Program-made: the position numbers and the translations under genes | NCBI RefSeq assembly: GCF_004801405.1 | Contig: NZ_SSOB01000001.1 | Coordinates: forward strand, 248,001-312,000 | Length of the DNA: 64,000 nt | Direction: 5' to 3' | Origin: Cohnella fermenti | Lineage (GTDB): Bacteria > Bacillota > Bacilli > Paenibacillales > Paenibacillaceae | Notes under the pieces: generated by a model | Databases searched by the model: none | Seen by the model: only the letters and a program-made list of their open reading frames with translations | What the model was told of the DNA's origin: nothing | Part shown: one piece after another, positions 26,682 to 36,400 of the stretch | Numbering within the stretch: position 1 is the stretch's first letter | Layout: each line of letters opens with the position of its first letter

Positions 26682-27459
26682 GCTGTTCGACGCGGCATTC
26701 GACGAGGCGGTCAAGAAGCATACTGCGGCTCCCTCCCCCGACCGGTTATGGGAGAAGACGGAGCAGCTTCTTCACCGGAAGAGCAAGCGGCGCCGCAGGC
26801 TTCGCAGCCTGCCTCTGATCGCCTGCTCGTTCGCGCTCGGAGCCTTCGCGTTCGGGGCTCCGAAGGCGTCGGAGGCGTTCGACCCGTTCTTCCAGAAGGT
26901 CAAGCAGTTCCCGGAAGGGATCGTGAACGTCATCTTCGGCACGGCCGGGAACAGCGACGGGGCGAAGACGGCTCCTCCTCCGGAGTTCGAGACGGCAGCT
27001 CCGGCGAGAGAAGAAGGAGCTGTTGCAGACGGAACGGAAGTAGGAGCCTCCGACAGGCAGGATCAGTTCACTTCCTGGGAGGAGGTCCGGAAGCTGCATG
27101 ACTGGCTGGCCCCGGCCGACTCGGCAATTCCAGCCGGCTACAAGAGGATTCGGGTCACCGCCATTTATGAATCGGGAAGCGGCCGCTTGGGGACGGTTAT
27201 TGGCCAATACGAATCTTCGGACGGGAAGGAGCTGACCATTCATATCCACAAGCTCGTGGAGAAGGAAGGGGGAGGCATGGCGTACGACACGTCGAGCGGA
27301 ACGCTGGAGAAGGTCGTCATCAAGGGGGAGGAAGCCTACCTGTTCCTTCCTGCTGACGGTTATTCCACGCTTGATTGGATAAGCGGGAAGTGGAGAGTGT
27401 CGATCGTGGGGCACTTGGAGCGCGAAGCGCTCATCGCCCTGGCGAACGGGATCGGATAA
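26662..27459 (+). CDS. Probable anti-sigma factor with one membrane span and DUF4367-like domain
   Basis: A 265-residue protein. Residues 1-45 are cytoplasmic, with the short helix DEFDKLFDAAFDEAVKKH and PDRLWEKTEQLL typical of anti-sigma N-termini. A basic stretch (KSKRRRRLRS) precedes one helix at about 52-68. The extracellular part has a charged linker followed by a DUF4367-like beta domain (VTAIYESGSGRLGTVIGQYE, GEEAYLF). It overlaps the sigma gene and ends in a strong terminator. The role as anti-sigma is inferred from position and layout; no zinc-binding motif is visible. Confidence 0.72.
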   Translation: MQDEFDKLFDAAFDEAVKKHTAAPSPDRLWEKTEQLLHRKSKRRRRLRSLPLIACSFALGAFAFGAPKASEAFDPFFQKVKQFPEGIVNVIFGTAGNSDGAKTAPPPEFETAAPAREEGAVADGTEVGASDRQDQFTSWEEVRKLHDWLAPADSAIPAGYKRIRVTAIYESGSGRLGTVIGQYESSDGKELTIHIHKLVEKEGGGMAYDTSSGTLEKVVIKGEEAYLFLPADGYSTLDWISGKWRVSIVGHLEREALIALANGIG

Positions 27460-27480
27460 GTGGGAGAATCCAAGCGACAG

Positions 27481-27528
27481 CCGCTCTCCGGACGGGACGT
27501 GAAGTCTTCGGCCGGGAGCGGTTTTTTT
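27481..27528 (+). terminator. Rho-independent terminator after the sigma operon
   Basis: CCGCTCTCCGG pairs with CCGGGAGCGG (27512-27521) and is followed by seven T residues. Confidence 0.85.
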
Positions 27529-27640
27529 GGCTGCGCCGCGCGCGGCGTGCCATTCGAGCCTATCCAAGAGAGCTGGGGGCCGTCGATAAAGATTGAAGTT
27601 ACAGAATGTGGAGAAGTTGCCTCAGTCACCGAAGTCGTCG

Positions 27641-27880
27641 CAGTCACCGCAGCCACTCTACAGTTACCGCAGTCACTCTACAGTTACCGCAGTCACTCTA
27701 CAGTTACCGCAGTCACTCTACAGTTACCACAATCACTCTACAGTCACCGCAGTCACTCTACAGTCACCGCAGTCACTCTACAGTTACCACATTTACCTCT
27801 TACAGTTACCGCAGCGAATCTACAGTTACCGCAGCGAATCTACAGTTACCGCAGCGACTCTACAGTTGCCGCAGTTGCTT
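27641..27880. repeat. 20-bp tandem repeat, about 11 copies
   Basis: The unit CAGTTACCGCAGTCACTCTA is repeated with a 20-base period through 27780, then a short interruption, then four copies of the variant CAGTTACCGCAGCGAATCTA. Because 20 is not a multiple of 3, all three frames give similar repetitive peptides; none has a credible start, so I treat it as non-coding. Confidence 0.85.
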
Positions 27881-27949
27881 TCAGTTGCTAAAGCTCCGAG
27901 GTTGCCGAAGTCGCCGAATCCGTCCGAATCCGTTCGAAGTCTGGAATTT

Positions 27950-28119
27950 ATGTGAAATTTCACATTGGTACAGCTAGATAACGGGCACTTTGGCCAATTA
28001 TATGTGAAAAATAGCATACATAGAGAAAATTCCGGGCCGAGGTGCTGGATATATGCTAAAAATCACATAAAACGTCTCGATTGCCTCCAATCCGCGCCGA
28101 CGAATGTGAAAAACCACAT
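27950..28119. repeat. Array 2: four 16-bp palindromes at 51-52 bp spacing (TGTGA family)
   Basis: Units start at 27950, 28002, 28053 and 28104. The first, ATGTGAAATTTCACAT, is a perfect palindrome. Order and variants match array 1 at 21543, including the degenerate inner units and a near-identical last spacer ending GCCGACGA. Confidence 0.9.
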
Positions 28120-28315
28120 AAAATCGTAAAAGCAAACGGCCCAGGGAGCGAACAGCAGGTTGGGGGAGATTATGAGGGGAGCAGCGTGCGGAAGATTGAG
28201 CGATCGAGAGATTGAGAGGGAGCCGGGGAGACGGGGAAACAGAGAAACAGAGAGAAAGCGAGACGGAGAAACAGCGAGTAAGTAAGCAAGTAAGCGAGTA
28301 AGCGAGTAAGAAAGT
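28120..28315. other. Gene-free purine-rich low-complexity stretch
   Basis: Repeated GAGA, GGAGACGGG and AAGTAAGCGAGTAAG motifs fill the space before the convergent terminator. I see no coding potential. Confidence 0.6.
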
Positions 28316-28350
28316 AACAACCGTCAGGGTGGGCTTCCCTGACGGTTGTT
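28316..28350 (-). terminator. Terminator of the secreted hypothetical gene
   Basis: AACAACCGTCAGGG pairs perfectly with CCCTGACGGTTGTT (14 bases, loop of 7), 16 bases beyond the stop of the minus-strand gene. A moderately T-rich minus-strand tail follows. Confidence 0.85.
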
Positions 28351-28365
28351 CTTAAACCGCTTGGA

Positions 28366-28854
28366 TCAGGTGGAGAGTACGGAGCTTGTGTAGGCGATTG
28401 CGGATTCGGTTACCGTTCCTTGCTTCGCGTAGTGGGTCAGCTTTCCGCGGTAGTAGTAGCCGGAAGAGGTCGTCAGCGTCTTGGTTCCCGAGTACAAAGA
28501 AGAATTCGTCGAGCTGGCCGAGAGGGAGGAACCGACATCGATCCATTCCGTGCCTGTCCAGCGCTGCAATTGGTAGATGGCGCCGACCTCCGAGACGCTG
28601 GACTTCGTCTGGGTTGTGGCCGATATCGTGACCGTAAGATTGCTGTTGTAGGCGATAGACGCATCGGAATACAAGAGATACGTGTAGCCCGAATAGGTCG
28701 TATACGGCACAATCAATGGCGGGGGCGGCGACGTTAGCGCACCTGTCTCGGCGCGCGCGGAGGGCGACGTCAGGGCGAAGGCAATAATGGCGGTGAGGCA
28801 GACCAGAAGCAGCGAGCGGAGCGTGGGACGGAGCTTGGGAAGGGAAGCGGACAT
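28366..28854 (-). CDS. Small secreted protein of unknown function
   Basis: A 162-residue protein with a clear signal peptide (hydrophobic LLLVCLTAIIAFALTS, cleavage near ARAE). The mature part is Ser/Thr/Tyr-rich and beta-prone, with YQLQRWTGTEWIDVGSSLS and GYYYRGKLTHYAKQGTVTES. The pattern resembles small Gram-positive secreted proteins of the DUF6147 kind, but I cannot assign it firmly. The gene stands alone, with its own terminator. GGAGGATTCCT precedes the ATG on the minus strand. Confidence 0.75.
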   Translation of the reverse strand: MSASLPKLRPTLRSLLLVCLTAIIAFALTSPSARAETGALTSPPPPLIVPYTTYSGYTYLLYSDASIAYNSNLTVTISATTQTKSSVSEVGAIYQLQRWTGTEWIDVGSSLSASSTNSSLYSGTKTLTTSSGYYYRGKLTHYAKQGTVTESAIAYTSSVLST

Positions 28855-29010
28855 AGGAATCCTCCTTATAATATAGTTGCTTCACCTATATAACTACTTA
28901 AGTAGGGCTCAGGTTGCAGAAAATGTAGGAAAAAAGTGAGAAAAGTCGATCGGGAGCAAATTTGGGCGGATTTGCGAGGATTCTATCGGATTGGAGCTGC
29001 GATTGGACCA

Positions 29011-29048
29011 AAAGAGCCGGAGCCGCGATGCGCGCGGTTCCGGCTCTT
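29011..29048 (-). terminator. Terminator of the siderophore-binding protein gene
   Basis: AAAGAGCCGGAGCCGCG pairs with CGCGGTTCCGGCTCTT with one mismatch. On the minus strand the stem is followed by TTTT. Confidence 0.8.
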
Positions 29049-29063
29049 CCAAGGATGGTGCTC

Positions 29064-30071
29064 TTACTTCGCGAGGCTGTCGAGCACGTTGTCGATGATC
29101 TGGCCGTTGGCGATCGGGCCGGAGTAGAGCCAGCTCGTGTTCGCGGCGAATTCGTACACGTGGCCGTTCTTTACGGCCGGGAGGTTCTGCCAGATGGCGC
29201 TCTTCAGCTCTTCGCTGGCTTCGCCGTCGCTGTTGATCAGGAACAGATGGTCGGCGTCCAGCGTCGCCAGCTTCTCAAGCGAGACGGCATTCCAGCTCGC
29301 CGCCGAGGAAGAGAGCTCTGCCACGAGGGACGGAGGCGTCAAGCCGAGGTCGCCGTACAGGACCGCGCCTGCGGACAGGTCCTGGCCCACCAGGAAGAAG
29401 CTCTTGCCGACGAGCCAGAGCGCTGCGGCGGATTGTCCGCCGACCGCTGCCTGGAGCTTCTCCTTCGCGTCCTTCGCCTTGGCGTCGTAATCGTCAAGCG
29501 CCTTCTGGGCTTCCGCATCCTTGCCGAGAACCTTGCCGACGGCCAGGAGCGAATCTCTCCAGTTGTTGTTCGCTTCGTCGCCTACGACATAAGTCGGGGC
29601 GATCTTGCTGTAGGAGTCGTACTTGTCGCCTTCGACCGTCGTGGCGGAACCGACGATGATCAGGTCGGGAGTGAAGCTTGCGACTTCTTCGTAAGGCAGG
29701 TCGTACGAGATCGTCGGCACGTCCTTGAGGCTGCCTTGCAGGTAATCTTGAATACCGTTCGAGACGGACCATTGCGCTACCGGAGTGACGCCCAGCGCGA
29801 CGAGGTTGTCCTCGAGATAAGAAGCGATAACGCGCTGCGGGTTGGCCGGAACCGTCACTTCGTGACCGAGTCCGTCCGTTACCGTGCGGTCGGCCGCCGC
29901 AGCCGGAGCCGAAGCGGAAGGAGCGGCGGAAGTGGAAGCTGCCGGAGCGCTCGCCGACGGCGAGGAAGCGGCGTTGTTGTTATTGTCGTTGCCGCAGGCG
30001 CCGAGGATTGTGGAGATGGCAAGGATTCCGACCGCTGCGAGTGCGATTTTCTTCGATTTCTGTTGTTTCAT
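29064..30071 (-). CDS. Iron-siderophore ABC transporter substrate-binding lipoprotein
   Basis: A 335-residue class III (helical backbone) binding protein. The signal peptide ends in the lipobox LGAC (Cys26), followed by an Asn/Ser/Ala/Pro-rich linker. The periplasmic-binding core contains RVIASYLEDNLVALGVTPVA and FTPDLIIVGSATT. Members deliver ferric siderophores to FhuB/FecCD-type permeases. No permease or ATPase gene is adjacent, so it is an orphan receptor that probably shares a transporter. A good Fur box 70 bases upstream indicates iron repression. Confidence 0.92.
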   Translation of the reverse strand: MKQQKSKKIALAAVGILAISTILGACGNDNNNNAASSPSASAPAASTSAAPSASAPAAAADRTVTDGLGHEVTVPANPQRVIASYLEDNLVALGVTPVAQWSVSNGIQDYLQGSLKDVPTISYDLPYEEVASFTPDLIIVGSATTVEGDKYDSYSKIAPTYVVGDEANNNWRDSLLAVGKVLGKDAEAQKALDDYDAKAKDAKEKLQAAVGGQSAAALWLVGKSFFLVGQDLSAGAVLYGDLGLTPPSLVAELSSSAASWNAVSLEKLATLDADHLFLINSDGEASEELKSAIWQNLPAVKNGHVYEFAANTSWLYSGPIANGQIIDNVLDSLAK

Positions 30072-30140
30072 TGTGTAGTTTCCCCCTTGTTCTATGTGTG
30101 ATAAAAAGCGTGTTCGCGTTCATGATTGGACGGTGTATAT

Positions 30141-30159
30141 GATAACAATTATCATTATC
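30141..30159 (-). promoter_or_regulatory. Fur box upstream of the siderophore-binding protein
   Basis: GATAACAATTATCATTATC matches the Fur consensus GATAATGATAATCATTATC at 16 of 19 positions and lies 70 bases upstream of the start. Confidence 0.8.
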
Positions 30160-30280
30160 GTTTTCAACCGTTTGCTTCGGATTGTTCTTTTTTGTTCAAA
30201 TTCGTTCCCTGACGGAGAGGACGCATGACACGAAGAAGGGCCCCGCCCACCGCGCAAGGCGGCAGGGGGAGCCCTTCCGA

Positions 30281-30682
30281 TTAGAAGCAACTGAACGAGG
30301 AGATCCGGCCGAGGTCGAACCCCGAGAATATCCAGTTCCGCCCGGTCCAGCGGAAGCCGGCGACGGAGGTTCGCCCGACGAAGATCGGGTAGAACCAGAA
30401 GCCCGGGCCGAAGTCCGGCCAGATATAGGTGTTGCGGAACAAGCAGCCGACGATTGCGCCGGGGTCGATCGCCAGCGCGGAGGCAAGCGGCTTCGGCGGC
30501 GGGGCCAGCGGCGGCGGAGCAGTCGGAGGCTGCTGGGAGCCTCCACCGCCGAATGGCGGGGGCGGCGTTCCTCCTCCGCCTCCGAACGGAGACGTTCCCC
30601 CTCCTCCTCCGCCGAATGGCGGCGTTGAAGGCGGTGCAGGAATCTGCGGGCCGGAAGGCCCGAATGGCGGCGTAAACACCAT
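30281..30682 (-). CDS. Pro/Gly-rich small protein, possible surface or spore-coat component
   Basis: A 133-residue protein in two parts. Residues 1-65 are low-complexity (FGGGGGGTSPFGGGGG, TPPPPFGGGG, APPPLAPPP). Residues 66-133 are compact and aromatic-rich, with CLFRNTYIWPDFGPGFWFYP followed by a VGRTSVAGFRW motif. Similar layouts occur in Paenibacillus spore-associated proteins, but that is recollection, not proof. GGAGTGACGATTC precedes the ATG on the minus strand. It may be co-expressed with the small gene upstream (30760-31086). Confidence 0.65.
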   Translation of the reverse strand: MVFTPPFGPSGPQIPAPPSTPPFGGGGGGTSPFGGGGGTPPPPFGGGGSQQPPTAPPPLAPPPKPLASALAIDPGAIVGCLFRNTYIWPDFGPGFWFYPIFVGRTSVAGFRWTGRNWIFSGFDLGRISSFSCF

Positions 30683-30759
30683 GAATCGTCACTCCTTGTG
30701 AGCATCTGTACGGATGGGTTCTCGTCTCTGTCGGCGACTTCGTTGGCAACCTTTTTTTT

Positions 30760-31086
30760 CTACAGCAGGGAGATGGTCAACAGGTTGAACAGCACAAGCG
30801 GCAGCACGAAGTTGCTGTAAGGGTTGGGGAAGGGAGTCGGCCCCGGGAAAAAACCGCGTTCCCCCGCGTCCGTCGACAGGTGCAGATACAGAACTCCCTT
30901 GTCGCAATGGACGATGCGGCCCTCGAACACGTCCCCGTCCATCATCTCTACCTTCACAAGCTTATGCGTATGCGGTGCGCACACGGCATGGACATGATCC
31001 TGGACAGCCTTCAGATGCTGGACCAGCGCGGGGTCGGGCTTATAGATCACTTGCGGCTCCGCGCGCTTGACGACATATGGGTTCAT
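30760..31086 (-). CDS. Small hypothetical protein with Sm-like beta region and hydrophobic tail
   Basis: A 108-residue protein. Residues 40-75 (HKLVKVEMMDGDVFEGRIVH) read like an Sm/LSM-type beta barrel strand pair. The C-terminus (NFVLPLVLFNLLTISLL) is strongly hydrophobic and may anchor it in a membrane or coat. It lies 77 bases upstream of the Pro/Gly-rich gene, both on the minus strand. I do not recognise a named family. Confidence 0.6.
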   Translation of the reverse strand: MNPYVVKRAEPQVIYKPDPALVQHLKAVQDHVHAVCAPHTHKLVKVEMMDGDVFEGRIVHCDKGVLYLHLSTDAGERGFFPGPTPFPNPYSNFVLPLVLFNLLTISLL

Positions 31087-31182
31087 GGGGAGACCTCCGT
31101 TCGTTATTCGGAATCGGAATCAGTGTATGCGAATGCCTATCCGGAGGTGCCCGCCGGGCTTGTCGCATCGAATGCGCAACAG

Positions 31183-31191
31183 TGGTAAAAT
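31183..31191 (+). promoter_or_regulatory. Extended -10 element before the M20 peptidase
   Basis: TGGTAAAAT lies 37 bases upstream of the start. TTGTCG at 31160 could be a poor -35 at 20 bases. Confidence 0.35.
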
Positions 31192-31228
31192 CGGAGGAAG
31201 AATCAGCAAGCGGAAAGGGGCAAGTTCC

Positions 31229-32596
31229 ATGAGCAATTACGAGGCGTACTTCCAAGGCAACCGGGATGAGCACTTGAAGGAATTGAAGGAATGGCTGGCT
31301 ATTCCGAGCATCTCGGCTCTGTCCGAACATAAGCAGGACATTCAGGCGGCGGCGGGCTGGCTGGCGGATGCGCTGACGCGCGCCGGCATGGACAAGGTGG
31401 AGGTTCACGAGACGAAGGGACATCCGATCGTGTACGCGGAGCGCCTGCGGGCACCCGGCAAGCCGACGGTTCTGATCTACGGCCATTATGACGTGCAGCC
31501 GGTCGATCCGCTCAATCTGTGGACGACGCCTCCGTTCGAGCCGGCCATTCGGGACGGCAAGCTGTATGCCCGCGGAGCGACGGACGACAAGGGACAACTG
31601 TTCCTGCACGTGAAGGCGGTCGAAGCGATTCTCCGCGAGGAGGGAGAGCTGCCGGTCAACGTCAAGTTCTGCATCGAAGGGGAAGAGGAGATCTCGGGGG
31701 AGAGCCTGCCGGAGTTCCTGAAGGCGAACAAGGAGAAGCTGGCGGCGGACGCGGTCGTCATCTCGGACTCGTCGCTGCTTGAGCCGGGCAAGCCGTCGAT
31801 CTGTACGGGGCTGCGCGGTCTGTGCTCGCTGGAGGTGACGGTGTCCACGGCGAAGACCGATCTTCACTCCGGGCTCTACGGCGGGGCGGTGCCGAATGCG
31901 CTGCACGCGCTCGTCTCGCTGCTCGATTCCCTTCACGACGAGAAGGGGCGCGTGACGGTCGAGGGCTTCTACGAAGGCGTGCCGGTGCTATCGGAGCTGG
32001 AGAAGGCGGATCTGGCCAGCTACAATCCGGACGAGCGGAAGCTGGCGGCCGATCTCGGCCTGGATTCGCTGTACGGAGAAGAAGGCTTCTCGTTCACCGA
32101 GCGCACGGGGGCAAGACCGACGCTGGAGCTGAACGGCGTATGGGGAGGGTTCCAGGGCGAAGGCACGAAGACGGTCATCCCGAAGGAGGCCCATGCGAAA
32201 ATCACCTGTCGGCTCGTCGGCAGCCAGGACCCGCAGAAGACGCTGGACCGGGTGGAGCGGCACCTTAAGGCGAATATCCAGAAGGGGGCGAAGGTGAGCA
32301 TCGTTCCGGGCGAGCGGGCTTTCGCGTTCACCTGCGACCCGTCCGATGCGATGCTGCAACTGGCCGCGGACGCTTATGAGGAAGTGTACGGCGCTCGCGC
32401 GGTATTTACGAAGGATGGCGGCTCGATTCCGGTCGTCGCCACGTTCTCGAACGTGCTGAAGGCTCCCGTCGTCATGATGGGCTTCGGCTTGCCGGACGAG
32501 AACCTGCATGCTCCGGACGAGCATCTGAACCTGGACAACTTCGACAAGGGACTGCTGACCCTCGTGAAGTATCTGCACAAGGCGGCGCAGGCGTAA
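31229..32596 (+). CDS. M20-family dipeptidase (carboxypeptidase/CNDP-like)
   Basis: A 455-residue cytoplasmic metallopeptidase starting at ATG 31229 after GGAAAGGGG. Metal-binding motifs are visible: YGHYDVQP (His, Asp), ARGATDDKGQ (bridging Asp), EGEEEISGES (catalytic and ligand Glu), and late ligands in DLHSGLYGG and FTKDGGSIP. The dimerisation domain lies in the middle. The family hydrolyses dipeptides or peptides with two Zn ions. It stands alone, with the third palindrome array downstream. Confidence 0.92.
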   Translation: MSNYEAYFQGNRDEHLKELKEWLAIPSISALSEHKQDIQAAAGWLADALTRAGMDKVEVHETKGHPIVYAERLRAPGKPTVLIYGHYDVQPVDPLNLWTTPPFEPAIRDGKLYARGATDDKGQLFLHVKAVEAILREEGELPVNVKFCIEGEEEISGESLPEFLKANKEKLAADAVVISDSSLLEPGKPSICTGLRGLCSLEVTVSTAKTDLHSGLYGGAVPNALHALVSLLDSLHDEKGRVTVEGFYEGVPVLSELEKADLASYNPDERKLAADLGLDSLYGEEGFSFTERTGARPTLELNGVWGGFQGEGTKTVIPKEAHAKITCRLVGSQDPQKTLDRVERHLKANIQKGAKVSIVPGERAFAFTCDPSDAMLQLAADAYEEVYGARAVFTKDGGSIPVVATFSNVLKAPVVMMGFGLPDENLHAPDEHLNLDNFDKGLLTLVKYLHKAAQA

Positions 32597-33038
32597 GCGA
32601 AGGAAGCGCGCGCTCAGGAGAAACGGTCGATCGGCCGGGGGATGGGGACCGGAGCCCAAGCCCAAGCCCAGGCCCAGGCCCTATCCTCTCCGCCGGCATT
32701 AAGCCTCTTCTCCCGTTCGCTCAGAACAGGCAACTTATATTTGCTGACATCGAGGGAACACCCGGCTGCGGTTGGGGTACGGCGATTTATCCTGGATTCT
32801 GTAAAAAGAGGTTGGCGCACAAAGGCTCAGCATCCGAATGATCCGTAGAGGGAGCGCAGAGGGAGGTTCCTGAGCCGGGGGGAGAAGAGGCATAAGCGTC
32901 CGGCAGTCCGGCAGGCAGGGGAGATAGCGTTCGGTGGGATCACAACATTGGCGCTGCCTCTGCCTCTTCCTTCGCCGGGTCTGTGCGTTGGAGCAGGCGT
33001 GGGGGAGGAGCCGCAAACGCGAACGCGAGCATGAATAT
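32597..33038. other. Gene-free interval
   Basis: It contains a CCCAAG/CCCAGG micro-repeat at about 32655-32680 and otherwise GC-rich sequence without a credible start, ribosome site or protein signature on either strand. Confidence 0.5.
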
Positions 33039-33209
33039 ATGTGAAAAATGATATAAAATTTCTCTTGAGCGCCTCGAAATGGGCAATTAATGTGAAAAAT
33101 GATATAAAATCGCCCTTCGGAGTGTCGGAGGGGAGCCATAAATGTGAAAAATCACATAAAACCCGTCAGAAGGCGGCCAAACCACAGAGGCGAATGTGAA
33201 AAATCACAT
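33039..33209. repeat. Array 3: four 16-bp palindromes at 51-52 bp spacing (TGTGA family)
   Basis: Units start at 33039, 33090, 33142 and 33194. The first two are ATGTGAAAAATGATAT and the last two ATGTGAAAAATCACAT, each followed by AAAA. The array lies between convergent genes (M20 peptidase and SNF2 helicase). Confidence 0.9.
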
Positions 33210-33340
33210 AAAACAGCGTCAAACATGGTGAACAAGGCACGCAAGTGGGGGAGGGGCGCCAGGAGATAGGTCTGCGGCGGTACTCGAAGTTACTCCAGGC
33301 GCACGCAACCGCACGACTTCGCAGCGGGGGCGGAACGTAC

Positions 33341-33376
33341 GAACAGGCCGTGCCCGCTCCGGGACACGGCCTGTTC
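33341..33376 (-). terminator. Hairpin downstream of the SNF2 gene
   Basis: GAACAGGCCGTG pairs perfectly with CACGGCCTGTTC around a 12-base loop, 89 bases past the SNF2 stop. The tail is not T-rich, so it may act weakly or as a processing stem. Confidence 0.5.
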
Positions 33377-33464
33377 TCCTGCCTACGCCGGATCTCCTGC
33401 ACACGTCTGATCTCCAGCACACGACCCGATTCCGCGCTGTCCGCTTGATCGCACGAACCGCCGC

Positions 33465-36400
33465 TTAGCTCCTCCTGAGAGTAAACAGGTCCTTCAGCTC
33501 CTCCGTGGACAGCTCCGTAATCCATCCCTCGGACGCGGAGATGACGTTGTCGCTGAGCTGCTGCTTGCTCTCGAGCATCTCGTCGATCCGCTCCTCGAGC
33601 GTGCCGAGGGCGATGAACTTGTGCACCTGCACGTCGCGCGTCTGGCCCATGCGGTAGGCGCGGTCGGTCGCCTGGTTCTCGACGGCGGGGTTCCACCAAC
33701 GGTCGAAGTGGAACACGTGGTTCGCCGCGGTCAGGTTGAGGCCGACGCCGCCCGCCTTGAGCGAGAGGATGAACACGTTCGGCTGCTCCTCCGGAGGCAG
33801 CTCCCGCGATTGGAAGCGGTCGATCATCCGGTCCCGCGCGGTCTTCGAGGTGCTGCCGTTCAGGTACAGCACCGGCTCCCCAAGCTCCTGCGAGAGCACC
33901 CTCCGCAGCATCTCGCCCATCCCGATATACTGGGTGAAAATAATACAGCGCTCCTCCAAATCCCGAATCTCCCGGACCATCGCCAGCAGACGCTCCAGCT
34001 TGGAGGAGCGGGAGGCGAGCAGCTCGACATCCAGCGGCGGTTCGGCGGAGGCAGAGGCGGGATCGTTCGGTTCGGAAGGGGAGCCGGCGCCCGGTCCGCT
34101 GCCGGAACCGGCGACGCCTGCCGTCTCCAGAACCGGCAGATTCTCCTTCAGCAGCAGCGCCGGATGGTCGCACAACTGCTTCAAGCGGGTGAGCGCCGAC
34201 AGGATCGCGCCCTTGCGTTCGATTCCCTCGAGCTGCTTCATCCGTTCCATCAGCTCGTTCACGGTCTGCTCGTACAACGCGCTCTGCTCGGCGGTCAGGT
34301 TGACGTAGCTCTTCATCTCGTTCTTCTCCGGCAGGTCGAGCTGGATGGCCGGGTCCTTCTTCTTGCGTCGCAGCATGAAGGGCTTGACCAGCTTCTGCAG
34401 GTCGGTTGTCCGCTTCGGGTCCCGGTCCTTCTCGATCGGGGTGGCGAACCGCTCCTGGAACCCCCGGGCCGTTCCCAAGAAGCCGGGGTTCATATAGTCG
34501 TAAATCGACCAGAGCTCGGACAGCCGATTCTCGATCGGCGTGCCGGTCAGCGCGATCCGGTGCTTCGCCGGGAAGCTGCGGACGGCGGCGGATTGCTTCG
34601 TCTGCGCGTTCTTGATGTTCTGCGCCTCGTCGAGGCAGACGGCCGACCAGCCGAAGCCGGAGAGCAGTTCCTGGTCGAGCGCCGCCGTCGCGAAGGACGT
34701 GAGCACGACGTCGGCCTCGGAAGCCTCTGCGACGAACTCCTCGCCGGTCAGCCTTCGGCCGCCGTAGTGCAGCATGACGCGAAGCGACGGGGCGAACTTG
34801 CCGATCTCCTTCTGCCAGTTGCCGAGGACGGACGTCGGGCAGACGATGAGCGACGTCCCCGCGGCCGCTTCCGCATTCTCCTTCCGCCAGAGCAGGTAGG
34901 AGATGAGCTGCACCGTCTTCCCGAGGCCCATGTCGTCGGCCAGGCAGCAGCCGAGGCCGAAGCCGCCGAGGAAGACGAGCCAGGAGAAGCCGTCGCGCTG
35001 GTAGCCGCGAAGCTCGGCGCGGAGGCCGGCCGGCGGCGCCAGCTTCGGCCATTCCGCCTGCTGGGTAAGCTGCCGGAACAGGCCGAGCAATTGCTCGTTC
35101 AGCACGACCTCCAGCTCCAGCCGCAAGGCCCTCTCTTCGGCCGCACCGCCATCCGCGCCGCCGTTCCCGCTGCCCGCTTCTCCCGCCGCGCCGTCCTGCG
35201 CCGCCTCCTGCGACAGCAGATGAAGCTGCAGCACGTCCTGGAAGCTCAGCCCCTCCGAGCGGTCCATGCCTTCCATCGCGCGGCTGATCTGGGCGAGCAG
35301 CGCCGGGTCGAGCGGCACCCAGCGGTCGCGGAAGCGGACAAGCCGCTCGCCTCTGGCGACGAGCTCCTTGAACTCGGCCTCGCTCAGCTCGGTATCGCCG
35401 ATCGACACGCGCCAGTCGAAGTCGATGATGGCGTCGAGGCCGAACAGCGAGCGGCCGGCGCGCTTGCCTTCGCCGCGCTCGCGAACCTGCGCGCGCAGAC
35501 GCGGCTTCTTCCGGCTGGCGGCTTCCCACCACGCCGGCAGCAGCACAACCCAACCGGCCTCGAGCAGCTTCTTGCTGTCGGCCGTCAGGAACTGCCAGGC
35601 CGCCTTGTCGTCGAGCGGGGCGGCCAGCACGTCGTCGCCGCGCGCCGACACCCGCGGCAGCGGCAGCGTCGCCCGCAGGCGCTCGAGCCAGCCGGCCGAG
35701 CGCTCGCGGACGAACGGCGTCCACGCCTCGGGCCAGGAGCCGAGCGCTTCTCCCGTCTCCGCCAGCTTGGCGCGGAAGACGGAGGCCGTCTGCTGCTTAT
35801 CCTGCAGCACGAACCGCAGGCGCCACGCGGTCTTGCCTTCCCACGGCTCGATGAGCTGGAGCGCGGGGCGGAACGGAGCCGAGTCGGCTCGCCAGCCGAT
35901 GGAGAGCAGCCACGCCTCCGAGTCCATTCCCTGGGCGGAGGCGGCGCGGTTCGCGGCGAACAGCGCGGGGAACTCCCGGCGCAGATCGGCTTCTTCCGCT
36001 TCCGTTCCGTAGTGCCGCCGGTTAACCGCCGCGGAGAAAACCGCAACGATCCCCTTGAGGAACTCCGGGTCGAGAAGCCGATCCGCAAGCAGCGCTTGCT
36101 CTTCGAGCTCGAGCGCGGATTCGTCCCAGATCCACTCGAGCTTGCCGCCCCCGAACGCCTTCAGGCTCGGGGCGAACTTCTTCCGCTCCAGGCACTCCGC
36201 GAGCAGCGGCGCCAGCTCGATCAGATCCGCCGCGCGCTCCTCCCACGCCCAGGAGATGTGCTTCGCGGCCTGGCTGCGGTCGGCGAAGAACGGAATGACC
36301 TCCTCGGCCGGAAGCAGCACCATCTCGATCTCTCCGGCGGTCTGGACCGCCAGCTCGGTTCCGTACAGCGACGGCTCATGCCAGGCGAACAACCGATGCT

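Noticed and set aside
27460..27955. Ser/Thr/Tyr/Gln-rich repeat protein
   Set aside because: The 20-base repeat yields similar peptides in all three frames; no start with a ribosome site exists.
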